A DNA stretch of 64,000 nucleotides from Sordaria brevicollis (lineage: Eukaryota > Ascomycota > Sordariomycetes > Sordariales > Sordariaceae), in the NCBI GenBank assembly GCA_033439795.1, contig JAUTDP010000012.1, positions 310,001 to 374,000 of the forward strand, written 5' to 3'. Numbering within the stretch: the first letter of the stretch is position 1; every line of letters starts with the position of its first letter. Position numbers and translations under genes: made by a program. This document shows positions 1-11,454 of this stretch, piece by piece. Below the pieces are notes generated by a model. It saw only the letters and a program-made list of their open reading frames with translations, had not been told where the DNA came from and made no database searches.

Positions 1-1307
1 GGTGCCCAGTACACGGGGAAGGATGAGGAGGAGGGCAGAGAAAGAGGGCCAGGGCTCGCACTAGGCAACGGGGGTAGGATGGATGGATGGCCGCACTGGC
101 ATCGGAGCTGGAGCCATCCCTCATCCCGTCCCTCCCTGGCGGGTCCAACACTCCAACAACGGGTCCAGCAACAACGGGTCCCGGACACCACGCCAACACG
201 GCCACAGGTTCTTCTCTTCCTCCAGGTAGAGAGGTACCTTTCACGGCCCAGTCCTACGCTCCCATTTGCCGTCCGCCCATCCTCCTCGTCCTTCACAGAG
301 TTCCACCCGACGCATCCCAGGGCCATGGGGCTTCCACTCCCGCTCACTCCCACCCACTTCCACTTCTTCTCCTCCCCCCGGGCCCTGGCTCAACTTTTTC
401 CTCCTCAACACACAACTCCTCCCACAACTTCTCGCGTGCACGCTTGTCGACGTTCGCCAACACCACGACCAGGCCACGACGACCACCACCATCACCATAA
501 CGACCACCACTTTTTGCGCGGCGCTTGAGGGAAAGAGATATTGAATGGAATTTTGATAAACGCCCGTCATCCATCCGGCCGGCATCCGAAACCCAACCCA
601 CCGTGTCACCGGCACTCCATTTGGGATTTGGCGCAAATTGAAAAATCACCACCACCACGCCAGGGACGACGACTACTTTCGCGGTTCTAAACGGATGCAA
701 GCGCAGCATCAGATCCAAAAAGTCTTCAGCCTCACTTTGCAGCAACATTGAGACCACGTCAAGTGTAAAGGGCAAGCTGTATGTGCCTCGTACCTCCTTT
801 GATATTACACCCTTTCCACATGCCTACCACCAACATGTCACTACATGCCTCATACCTCATGCCTCATCTTAACCTCCTTGAGTCCCCAACCACACCACCG
901 CACCTAGCAAACTCAGCACCGGCACCGGCCGGGCATCAGCACCCTACCCTCGAGGCACCCACCCACCTCACCCGTGACAACCCTGTTCAACCCAACTCCC
1001 CCCTCTCTCCACTTCAACCTTCAACGGATCGCGACATGAGCCACAACACCGCTCTTTTGGGCGCAACAACGCGTCTCAATCCTTTCAATCACACACTTAC
1101 TCACCTTCACTTTTGCACTTATAGGTCTCATATATCTAGAATCATCATCTAGACGCGCGCAAGGCTGCTCGGCCTTGCTCTCCACTTAACTTACCCCCGT
1201 CATCTACGGGGTCTACTCTTCCGGCTTTACGTCGGTTCCTTCCTCCTACTCACCCAAGGCTACCACCCCAGCTTCATCTGCAGCCCCGAGGGGTGGACGT
1301 CCTCATC
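1..1307. other. Upstream and leader region of the ITC1-like gene
   Basis: No convincing protein gene. The stretch is rich in C, T and CCA/CAC runs, with a short GGAT-type repeat near 78-90 and a CCACCA-rich run near 480-510. That is typical of a long pyrimidine-rich fungal promoter or 5' leader. Short ATG ORFs (for example one starting at 781) have low-complexity Pro/Thr/His composition and would at most be upstream ORFs. The transcription start cannot be placed from sequence alone. Confidence 0.5.
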
Positions 1308-4300
1308 ATGGTACTTATTGCCCTCAGAGCTCCCATTATCATCTAGTTCTAGCTGCTCACCCATCTTCACCAAACAGGTCCTCTTCAAACGGAAACCGGT
1401 GCAGTTCATACCTGTACCGAATATCGAAGATGAGAGCCAAGAGGTATGCATGACTCCCTTTCTTTGCCCCCATGTTTGTCCGCGCAATGGCTTGCTTACA
1501 CGTTGCCTCATAGGTTTGGCATATCCCTCAGACGGGAGAAATTTTCGTCACATATGAGGACTACCTCAACCGGTACGTTTCACACCAACTCCACGTTTAT
1601 TGAACTGAGAGACTAACATTGAGGTAGAATGGACTTTTACAACCAGGTGAGCACATATGGGCTAGTGAACAACTGAGCCTTGGATGATTACGTACTTACG
1701 CACATTACAGAAACGGTTCATCTGCACCATCACAGGTCACTCTGGTTTGACCTTCTTCGAGGCCCTATCAAGTGAGGTATGCGAAGCTCAAGAAAACCTT
1801 TTGCGTTTTCCCACAAGACTAACCCAACCCTTTCGCATGCAGACTGCTGGGGCAGCTGAAGTTGAGCAGGCGTTCCCTGAGGCCCTTAAGGGTCCTGTTC
1901 TCAGGCGCGTGCAGTTCCAGACTGTGTCTCGCATCGATACTCTCGTTGACCAGGTTTACGATGAGTTCAAGAACGATTACTACCCAGGTGAGACTGTCAC
2001 GGTCAGCATCGACAGCGAGAAACTGCACGGTGTCGTCCGCGACAAGACTCGATTTGGAGGCACGGTCCTACCGGATGGTTCTACGGCTCCCCCCTATTCT
2101 CGGTACTTTGTTAGTCTCAAAGAGCGCCAGGAGGAAGTGGGCCCTATCAACGACTCCCAGATCTCGCGCGATCGCAAGGTATTCACCAAGTCGGTCCTTC
2201 GGTCTTTTATCAAGAAGACGGTTACCCGCGAGGCTTGGAACGGCGCCCCATGGTTGGTAAAGACCGATATTGCCGAGCGTTACCATATCGACACGCGCAT
2301 TCCGCCTCATCTCCGCTACGACAACAAGCTGCTCGAGAGAAAGCAAATCCAGGCGCAGAAGCGCATGGCGCAACCCGGCGCTATGGGTACCGAATTCCAT
2401 GGCCATACCAGCCATAACACCCCTACCTCACCCGGACAGTTCAGCCCTACTGGCCCTGTGCGTCTCCCGGAGCTTAAGCCAGCTCCGAAGAGCCACAAGT
2501 CCAAGGCTCAACAGGCCGCGCAAGCCGCTGCGCAGGAGGCCCGTCAGAATGGAGGCGCTGTGTCTAGGAAACACAACCTCTTTAACGGTCCTGAACCCGG
2601 CGGTTTCATGCACTTACCTCTTCCAGGCAATCCGTTCCAGTTCCCTCTATCATATCGCAGCCATACGTTACCACCGATATACAGTGCGCCCGAGCCTCCC
2701 CCACCGCCCCCGCCTCCCAAGTACCCGATCGAGGATTTGCAAGTCGAGTCTCGCGGCCTGGTGCGACCTCAGCTCAAGTATCTCTGCGCCGATCCGCCTG
2801 TCGAGTTGGAGAATGTCAAGCCACCTTTCGACGGCAAAATTTTGATGAAGTCTGTCGGACCCCTTCTCGAGACCTGGGATACGCTCAACGTGTACTGCGA
2901 GATCTTCAAGCTGGATTCGTTTACTTTCGACGATTTTGTGGAGGCCATGCAACTCGCCTCGGAGGAGATGCCGGTTCAGCTATTCAACGAGATCCATTGC
3001 GCCGTCCTCAAGATCCTTGTCAGCTCGGAAGCCGAAGGCGGTAAGGTCCAGATTCAGCTACCCGAGCTCGAAGAGGAGGAAGAGGAAGAGGAGGAGGTCG
3101 ACGACAGCGCCGCCGCCACCCCTGAACCCGAGTCGTTACCCACCGCCCGAGCGACCCGGAGCAGCCTGGCCAAGATGGAGGCTGAACGATTAGCTGCCGA
3201 GGCAGCCGCCGCCGAACGTGAGATGCAGGAGGCCGAGGACGCGCCCAAGCACCGCGCCGAGGAGGTTCTTAAGGATTACGACTGGATCGAGCACCTGCGC
3301 AAGCGCGACTTCAAGGACGGCGGTTGGGAGCTTATCATGGTTGGGTTGTTGCATCAGCTGAGCAAGAATGAGAGGCTCAATGCTAGTTGCGAGGAGCTTC
3401 TGGAGCAGCTGGTGCCTGTTGAGGATGAGGAGCCGAGTCGCGAGACGGTGCGCGCGCGATATGCGAGTTTGGATGTGAACTATCGTGTTCAGGCTTTGCA
3501 GATTATCTGCATGCTTACGGCTGAGACCAAGGCCATCAGGGGATACATGGAGGATTGCAGCGAGCAGATGACGGCTTACCGCAAGGAGAAGATTGAGTGG
3601 CAGAGGAAGAGGAAGCAAGCGTAAGTGGATGCCCAAGAGTCAAGGCACAGAAGGAAAAAGTCGCTAACATGAAAAATAGTGTCGAGGATCTCAAGAACTT
3701 GAACGATCAGCGCAAGATTCTGCTCCCAGACAACATGCCCCCAAGTCCACCACTGGAGGCCAAGACCAACGGCGTCAACGGCACGCACACCAACGGCGAT
3801 GTGAAGATGACTGACGTTGATGAGATGTCCTTGACTGGCGGCGAAATCCCTGACTCCGAGAACGAGGATGGTGACGGCACACCAGCTGGTCTGCGCAATC
3901 TCCGCCGTGGCAACGATCGCGCCGCCGAGCGCAAGCGCAAGGAAGAGGAGAAGAAGGCGCGCGCCGAAGCGGCTGCGGCCGCCGCCAAGGTGCCCAAGCA
4001 GTCCAAGGCTTTCCTCAAGGTGCTCAAGGACATCCAGAAGAAGGAGGACGAGATCGCCGAATGCGAAAAGGAGATCGCCATCATCGACAATGACCTCCGC
4101 GAAGCCGACTGCCCGCGCACGAGGGTTCTCGGCAAGGACAGGTTCTGGAACAGGTACTACTGGTTCGAGCGCAACGGCATGCCATACGGCGGTCTACCCG
4201 ACAGCTCAACGGCGCATGCGGGTTACGCGAACGGATGTATCTGGGTGCAGGGCCCCGACGAGCTGGAGCGCGAGGGCTATATCGACATGAAGGAGGAGTG

Positions 4301-4919
4301 GCAGAACGAGTATGTCGCTAAGTTCGGAATCACGGTGCCAGAGCGCAAAAAGAAGGAAGAGGGTGGTACCAGCGTGTTCAAGGCTACTCAATGGGGCTTC
4401 TACGAGCGTGCGGAGGACGTCGACAAGCTTCTCGAGTGGCTTGATCCCAGGGGCCAGAACGAAATCAAACTGAGGAAGGAAATCGTTAATTACCGTGACC
4501 GGATTCAGAAGGGTATGGAGAGCCGGAAGACGTACCTCGGGCTCGACAAGGTTGCCGAAGAGGAAGAGAAGAAGAAGGAGGGCGAGAACGGTGATGCGAT
4601 GGAGGGTGTCGAGGCTACTACCCCTGCTGTTGAGGAGCCGGTTGTTCAGCCAACGACGAAAGGAAGGGGTAAGCGCAACACGAGGGGACAGAATAGCCGT
4701 GCGGCTACTACCCGACAGGCTACGCCAGAACCACCGGCTTATAGGTGTCTCGCATGGGTCAATACGACGGCTATCGAGGAAATTGGTCATCTTCATGGAG
4801 ATCAACCGCCCCCGGCTCGCAACAGGAAGCAGAGCAAGAAGAAGCAGGAGGCTGCGAAAGAAGAGGTGGAGGTGGCGCCCGCGCCGACGACGAGGAGCGG
4901 GAAGAAGGGCAAGAAATGA
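1308..4919 (+). CDS. ITC1: ISWI chromatin-remodelling complex subunit, ITC1/ACF1 type (WAC-DDT-WHIM)
   Basis: Predicted accessory subunit that joins the ISWI ATPase in an ACF/ISW2-type nucleosome-spacing complex in the nucleus. I read seven exons: 1308-1310, 1378-1443, 1514-1572, 1628-1646, 1711-1776, 1843-3620 and 3680-4919, giving 1076 aa. The start MVLFKRKPV fits this family and is made by splicing a lone ATG (1308-1310) to GTC at 1378. The N-terminal WAC domain includes the VWHIPQTGE, TYEDYLNRMDFY and TITGHSGLTFFEAL segments. A DDT domain follows (PPFDGKILMKSVGPLLETWD region), then a run of acidic residues, WHIM1 (VNYRVQALQIICMLTAETK) and the WHIM2/WSD motif (GKDRFWNRYYWFE). A basic Lys/Arg-rich tail closes the protein. 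Exon 4 is 19 nt. Intron 5 (1777-1842) is 66 nt and has no in-frame stop. Identity is well supported; the naming as yeast ITC1 or animal ACF1 is by homology. Confidence 0.92.
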
Positions 4920-5591
4920 TAATCACGAGGCTTTTTATCGTGACTGTTGAGATGAGGACATGGGGCATTTGCTCACAAACATGATCTGGCGCACGTTGCG
5001 ATAGCGTCACAATATCTGTTCATACATAGCATGTCAGAGTTACCATCCTTACACACTACACTACTACTGTATATAATCCATATACAGAAGAGTGACAAGC
5101 TTAGGGATCAAGGAGGAATCAGTCAGGAATGGAATGCATGGCATAAGAAGGGATTATAAAAAGCATTGGTATTTGTTTCGTTGTCACACAGCATTTAGTG
5201 CGGGTAGTCTTACCATGGCATTAGAATCATGATTTACACTGGGATTGTATAACACTTTATTGAGTGGTGACAGTTCCAAAATTCCATGTCTTCCTGATTT
5301 GTCTATATGTTTGCTTCGTATGAAATGGATGGCCAGAACTCGAGATTTACAAGGTCAGGTTTTATACCGTGACATCCACATCCATCCGGGCTAGACCGAA
5401 AGATTTCCCTGTTTTCGGACTCTTGTTTCATGTGGGGAGAACCATAGAAATGCGGGCCTATTGTAGAAAGGTCCCAACCATCGAATGTTTGTTTACATAC
5501 GATCATCGCTGTTTCCTCACCACTCACCTCATTTCCCTTCCTCCCCACCTGTCTTCCAATTTTATACCAACTCTATGATACATCAACTGCG
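4920..5591. other. Intergenic region
   Basis: 672 bases with no supported gene. It should hold the 3' untranslated region of the ITC1-like gene and the promoter of the RDEL protein gene. The second half is CT-rich (about 5510-5570), as is common just before fungal starts. No RNA gene or repeat seen. Confidence 0.6.
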
Positions 5592-7200
5592 ATGACTTTC
5601 ACTTCACATTTCCTCTTCTATCTAGCATGTCTGCTAACATGGACTTCCAACGCCCACGCCCTCCAACCTGAACCAGTACCTTCCAACCCGCCAGATCTCG
5701 ACAACTTATCCTCTCTCTATGAGACAGATGATGGTATTCGACAAGGTCATCCATTCACTACCGCCATTGGGAACTTGCATGATTTACAACAATTCATCGA
5801 GTCACCAAACCTCGAGTCAGAATCGGATAACGACATCATAGAGACGGTGTTTATCTTTATTGATACCGCGCCTCTTCTTTCCTCTGCCGAGAGCTCATCC
5901 TTGTCTGATGCCGCTGACCAGGATTCGGTGAAGAAGTTCGATCCTGAGTTCCATTCCACCATCGTCCGCCACCTCAACAGCACCTATCATGAATTTGCCC
6001 ACTCTCGGCAAGATGAGCCCTCGTTACGATTCGGTGCGGTTTCTATCTCACCACCATCCTTACCTAACAAAGAAAAGGAGAAGGAAAAGGGGGAGATGAT
6101 CAGGGATATGTTCCGACATTTGGGGGTTGAGAGGACGGAACTTGAAGCTGGGTTGGCGGCACTCCTCTGCCTGAACTGCAATGGAATACCGTCCAAGACT
6201 GAAACATGGGTTTTCAATCATGAGTATACTATCCAGGAAGCAAAGGAGGCACTCGAGGCTGGCGCTGCTGAGTTCAGTGCGGGAGCAGGGGGTGGTGATG
6301 ATGACAAGGTAGAGAAATGGAAAAAGGCGTCTGGAACTGAACAAAATCAGTGGAGGATGGTTGCTAAGGGGAGGGAAAGTGAGATGGAGAAGTGGATGGC
6401 GAGTATGGCTAGACCTGTCATCGGTGAGCTGACTGAAGCAAATCTGGGAAGAGTACGAGAGGTTAGTCAATCCATTTCTTTTCTTCCCTCCCCTTTCTGT
6501 GCTGATGCTGGTGCTGGTGCTGGTGCTGGTAGTGGGGAGGAGGGTTAGAGGTGGTGATGGATTGCTACTGACTTAATGGCAGATTGAGAACACAACACCA
6601 ACAGTCTACGTCCTCACCTCCTCCCCCTCTCAACGTTCCCACCTCCGACGTACCCTCTTCTCACTAGCCGTCAAGTATCACTCCTGGTTACAAATCGTTC
6701 TTGTTGATCCCGTTTTGTTTCCCGACCTGGCCAAAGAACTTGGCCTTGACTTCCCTTCTTCTCCTTCAAATGGTAAGGACGACGTACAAGCAGCGGTCGT
6801 CTGGCCCCAAAAACCCAACACCAACAACCACGACAGTCGCACCAACCCCGACACCAAAAAGCTAATCTACCACTACCCCCGCGACAAACCGATTACCGAG
6901 TCAAGTATCAAGCAATGGGGATTGGATCTTTATTTGGGGAGGGTTAGGCCTTGGGTTCCTCCGTCCACTGACGGCAACGAGGAGGGAAATCACAGAGGTG
7001 GGAAGGGAAATGGAAATGTGAGAGAGGAGGTGCTGAGGGTGTTGAAGGAGAGAGTGCACGTGGTGAAGGGTGGGAAGAAGGCGACGAGGAAGGTTGTGAA
7101 GAGGAGTGGAAATGGGAAAGGAAAAGGAAAAGGAGCGGGAAGGGCAGGCAGAGGGTTGGAAGGGGTAAAGATTAGGGTGGCGGGGAGGGATGAGTTGTAG
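5592..7200 (+). CDS. ER-luminal thioredoxin-fold (PDI-like) protein with C-terminal RDEL, function unknown
   Basis: Two exons, 5592-6461 and 6583-7200, give 495 aa. The N-terminus has a signal peptide (hydrophobic FLFYLACLLTW, cleavage likely near the AHA at residues 21-23). The C-terminus reads GRDEL and then the stop, an ER-retrieval signal of the KDEL/HDEL class, so the mature protein should be ER luminal. The second exon resembles the b/b' thioredoxin-like domains of protein disulfide isomerases: a TVYVLTSS strand, an LVDPVLFPDLAKELGL segment, and a YHYPRD...SIKQW...LGRVRPW ending. No WCGHC active site is present. The only CXXC is CLNC at residues 193-196, in a non-canonical setting, so oxidoreductase activity is doubtful. 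A Lys/Gly-rich basic stretch precedes RDEL. The 121-nt intron contains a GCTGGT microsatellite. Family assignment is an inference; the signal peptide and RDEL are direct readings. Confidence 0.72.
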
Positions 7201-7695
7201 GATTGTCTGGCTGGTCAGTTGTGCGATTTTCAATGAAGAACGATGGGGCTTTTATGATGGTCCGGTCTGATGTGAGCTGGAGAGAAGGTGTCTCTGTTGA
7301 GTTTGTAGGTCTCTTCATGACCGTTTGAATTTCGAGAAGTTGGCTAGAAGGCTTCGCAAACTCTTCGGCCACCTTAATCATGCCGCTAGAAGAAAGAACC
7401 TTGGCTTGAGAACACTCCATTCTTGGCCGTTGAAATGGATATCGGTGAAGTCGTTCAGCATTAGAAACAAGTGCATGCAGGATGCAAGTTGGGCGTATCG
7501 AGATGAAGTGATGATTCTCGACGGATGGAAATTTGCCCACAATGTTCAAATTTAGCCCGCTTACATAGCTGCAGGGGCTCGCACAGGGACCCAGAGACCG
7601 AGCTTCGAAGCGCACTGCAGACGCTAGCGAGCAACCAAAATCGTTTCAGCCAAGCTTTGTACCTTCTGATTGGCTCAAACTTTCACGACCGGCTT
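7201..7695. other. Intergenic region left of the transposon
   Basis: 495 bases of normal composition up to the target-site duplication of the Harbinger element. No convincing gene; the 76-aa and 147-aa ORFs here overlap each other on opposite strands and look random. The sharp change to A+T-rich sequence begins a little inside the element, not here. Confidence 0.6.
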
Positions 7696-7698
7696 TAA

Positions 7699-7735
7699 GG
7701 GCGTGTACGTTGCGCCAGTAAATGCCTCCAGTAAA
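7699..7735 (+). repeat. Left terminal inverted repeat of the Harbinger element
   Basis: Begins GGGCGTGTACGTTGCGCCAG. It pairs with the reverse complement of 11416-11451: 24 of the first 27 positions are identical, then there is a one-base gap. Further AGTAAA motifs recur just inside the end (around 7790-7820) and, as TTTACT, near the right end. They could be subterminal transposase-binding repeats. Confidence 0.88.
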
Positions 7736-8144
7736 CGTTACTGACCAGATTTCCCAAATCGTAAAAGGAAACGCTAATAACGGATTTGCTAGTAAATCAC
7801 TGCAAAATCTGTGCTAGTAAATTCTATGACCCACAATATCCATATAACTAATTAAATTAGCGTATTTAAGCTATAAATATTTAGAATCGATTTCTCTCGA
7901 AAATTGGGCAGAAAGTGCACTAATAACCACTAAACCCCTCTTTTTTTTATTACGTAATAACCCTTATCTTCAACTTTATTTAACTACTATACCTACTCCT
8001 ATATTCTCTACCGTACTCTAAATTCGTTAACATTAAGTATAATATCGTAATAAAGTCCTTATTATATTTCTAATTAATTTACTAAACTCCCTTATACTAT
8101 AGCAACCCCTTAAATTATATAATTTATATAGTTAAAAGGGTCTA

Positions 8145-9330
8145 TATATTACGAAGGAACTACTTTCTAACTATATCGAGCGCTTTAAAAACTTAATTCG
8201 TATAGGTCCGCGGACGTTCTATACTTTAGTCGAATAATTACGCTATTACGTTAAATTATTATTTAGTAGGCACTTTTCTACCTATAAAAAAGTATTAATC
8301 TTCCTTTTTATAATTAATTAAAGCTTTACTTTCCGGATAGCGGGTTATTTACTAAGTTATAGTATTAATTTTGTTCGAAAGTTAATTAATAAACGTATTA
8401 ATAAATAAGAGGTATATAAATTTATTAATAAATAGGGCCTTCTATAAAGTATTTAACGTTTATTATATATTAAGTATATAGAAAATTAAATTACTTACCC
8501 CCTAAACCCCTAACGTTATTAAAATTAATCCGAAAACCTTTCTTTACTTTCGTAAAATATTAGGCGTACTCGACAATTCTTATTTTAAAGTATAACCCGC
8601 TAATATAAGCGTAAAATTATAGCGTAATTATAAAGGTAATTATTCGATTAATATATTAATCGTATATAATTTTAATAGTTATATTCTATATTATTTACCG
8701 GGTTAGGAGGGATTAATTAACGATTAGAAAGTTTTAAATAGTACTTTTATATAATAGGGTACTAATAATTTTAATATCCTTTAAAGTTAATATTACTTTA
8801 TTAACAGTAAGTATAATTATAATTATCGATTATTCGTACTATATCGAAGTATACGGTATTATTTGTAGGAAATTGTAAAGGTAGGGCTTAAACCGGCTAA
8901 TAAGGAAAAACTCTTTAACTTCCGCTATAACTAAATGCGTATAATTATTAAAAAAACAATTAGTAAATTAAAAAATACGTTTAGAATCTATTAATATATT
9001 CCTAATTTCGATATCGATATATAAATTAAAATTATTTTTATTACGGTAGCTTTATTAAATTAGCTTTATAAATATAACGACGTTTTCGATAAGTATAATA
9101 ATTTTATTAATAACATATTACTCGACGATATAATAAAGGAGGAAATTACGCATTTTAAACCGATTATACGTAATAGTAATAATAAAAAATAAACCGATTT
9201 TACGTCTCTCGAAATTAATAATAGCGTTTATAAATATATAATTTAAATTCGTAACCGTATTACGAAGAGGATATAAATCGATTATTATAACGAATTTAGA
9301 AGGAGGGGAGAGATTTAAAAATTAGTTATT
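8145..9330 (+). pseudogene. Harbinger-type DDE transposase remnant, destroyed by RIP
   Basis: Not an open frame. Reading through the stops shows a diverged Harbinger transposase. An N-terminal part (IERFKNLIRIGPRTFYTLVE) is followed by a change of frame near 8480-8530, then the LGVLDNSYFKV segment with the first catalytic Asp (GAC at 8572-8574). Next come a YYLPG..EG..NN segment, FINSKYN where the expected Asp codon is AAC (8803-8805), a YRSIRYYL segment, and IIIKKT..KLK where the expected Glu codon is AAA (8950-8952). The last two acidic catalytic positions have therefore been lost by G-to-A changes, which is what RIP does when it hits the opposite strand. The approximate end is where homology fades. 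Family call is by pattern recognition. Confidence 0.78.
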
Positions 9331-10033
9331 TAATAGAGGAGAATTAATTTAATAAGGGAAAGAGGAGGGGAGAAAGGAAGGGAAAGAGGAGGGGAGAGTA
9401 TATATAAATTTTATTAAATTAAATTTTTCAAATAAATAATTTAAAATTTAATACCTAATGCCTAAACTACTTCTTAAATTAATTAAATCTATTATAAAAA
9501 TAATAATCTATATAATAATAATCGAAAATACTAGAATATAAATAATCGAGTATAAAATTTAATACCTTCGATTTTAAAATATTTTAGATTTTAAATAAAT
9601 ATATTTATTATATTAAATTATATTAACGCCGTTTTAACTCCTACTATACCCTACCGACCGAAATCCTAATATTACTTTTAATATTTATATCGATTACAAA
9701 AATAATCCAAAATTAATATAAATTAGATATATCGATTTGGTTTAATTTAGCGAATAGAATAGTATTTTTTTTATATATATACGATTTTTTTTAGTAATAA
9801 TATAAAAATATTAAAAAAATATATTAAATCGATAAAATATTAAAATCTAAGGTCGATTTATATCCCGCCTATAAATCCTACGCTTAATAAATAAATTATA
9901 TTATTAATAATATATTATAATTATTATAATTTAGGGTCGATAAAATTAAATCTATATTTTAAATAAAAGTTTCCTCCCCTAATAATTATATTACTTCCCC
10001 TCCCTCTATTAATACTACTATTAACCCTCCTTT

Positions 10034-10990
10034 TTAATTTATAAAAGTACGCCTCCTTCTTCTTATTAAATATTTTAATAAAACGGCGCGCCTTTCTATC
10101 CAACTCCTCCCATTCTCGAAATACAACTTTAATAATAATATTATTAACCTTATCCTCCTACTCTTTATAAAATAAATCGAAGGCGCAATCGAATTATACT
10201 TTAAACGCGGGGTCCGAAGAAACAACGGTAATAATAGGAGGGGTAACCGCGGGGGTAGCGCTAATCTCCTTTATTATATCCATTAACGCTCTAATACTCT
10301 CGATTACGACTTCGGTTACGTTACTCTTCCTCTTCTTTTTCTTAAGGTTAATATTTAACGCCGCCTTCCTCTTACTATTACGAACGTAAATAAGGACAGG
10401 GAATTCGTCGTCGCTAACGTTACCCTCGTTATTAAAAATTTTATCGATAAGAGGGAAGGGGGTTAACATCTCCTTTATAAATAGAAGCGCGCCTAGAATC
10501 TTTACGTACTACTTAATAATACCCTAATTACCCGTAAACGCCTCCTCTATTAATTTACAGTACGGGAAAATTTTATTCTTAAATTAGGCAACCTCTTTAT
10601 TCCTTTAATAATATTAGTTAATAAATCTATATTATAATTAATACTATATTATATACTAACTTCGATCAATATATCCTATATATTATTAAGTATAATTACC
10701 GCGTTAATATCCGCATCGAATTTAAACCCCGATATCGAAACGTTTTTTAAAATTATTCAAACACGCTATTTACGACGAAATTAATTAACCTTATTACGTA
10801 TCTACTCGTTATTAGGCGCTAAATCGAAACGCTTTACTATCTTAGTAATTAAACCGTTATATACCTAATCCTTATACCCATTTTAATTAATTAAACCGTC
10901 CCTAATAACGTTTTTTAATAAATTAAGTAAGAAGGACTCTTACTCGTTATCCTAAATAAAGTTTTTAATAGTAATACAATTCCTCTTCTT
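10034..10990 (-). pseudogene. Harbinger accessory Myb/SANT-like DNA-binding protein remnant
   Basis: On the minus strand, residues readable through stops at about 10965-10690 follow the Myb/SANT-like (Myb_DNA-bind_3) plan. A DNE..ESFLLNLL start leads to an IRDGL..NGYKD segment, an ITKIVKRFDLAPNNE..RNKVN segment, and a closing SGFKFDADINAV. Downstream, two overlapping short open stretches (10194-10469 and 10034-10225) carry a KKKKRK cluster and an acidic/basic helical tail. The gene opposes the transposase, and such a second ORF is usual for PIF/Harbinger elements. Numerous stops make it a clear pseudogene. Confidence 0.65.
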
Positions 10991-11415
10991 CTTAAGGGCG
11001 GTAGGGATAAAGAATTAAGAAGAGGGTAATTAATTCGAAGGGAATTAACTAACTAAGATTTAATTTACTTAAAATAATAATTAAAACCCTATAATCTAAA
11101 ATTTATCCTACGTCGTAGGTAGAGCCTAGCTATTATTCATTTGGGTATAAAAATAAAGGATTAAAGTTCTTTAAAAGATAATAAAAAAAAAGTTAACCTA
11201 GGCAAGCAACGAAGGCATTACGGCGGTTAATAATACTACGTTTTATATCCATATTCGAGAATACTAAAATTCCCTATTTCCAGCATTTCTATTAGATTTT
11301 GGAAATCGCTTTAATAACGTAGCCAAATGGGTTATGGCCAAGACCGACCAAACCTTACTAGGAGTGTTTACGAGGTGGCCAGTACGTGCCTCGTAAAAAC
11401 CATTTACTAGACCTA

Positions 11416-11451
11416 TTTACTAGCGCACTTACTGGCGAAACGTACATGCCC
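11416..11451 (-). repeat. Right terminal inverted repeat of the Harbinger element
   Basis: On the reverse strand it begins GGGCATGTACGTTTCGCCAG, matching the left end with three differences in the first 27 positions. Two TTTACT motifs (about 11403 and 11415) repeat the subterminal pattern seen at the left end. Confidence 0.88.
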
Positions 11452-11454
11452 TAA

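Larger units (their letters stand above)
7696..11454. mobile_element. RIP-inactivated PIF/Harbinger DNA transposon, flanked by TAA target duplication
   Basis: A 3753-bp element (7699-11451) sits between direct TAA repeats (7696-7698 and 11452-11454). Its ends are imperfect inverted repeats starting GGGC. The interior is extremely A+T-rich on both strands and full of TAA/TAG codons, the signature of C-to-T change by RIP. Inside are remains of the two genes expected in this superfamily. A DDE (DDE_Tnp_4 type) transposase lies on the + strand (about 8145-9330), and a Myb/SANT-like protein lies on the - strand (about 10034-10990), so the two are convergent. The 3-bp TWA-type duplication and the two-gene content both match PIF/Harbinger. 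Neighbouring genes show no RIP. Confidence 0.88.

Noticed and set aside
7699..11451. A+T-rich block as a mitochondrial insertion or centromere fragment
   Set aside because: Defined inverted ends, target duplication and transposase remnants explain it better.
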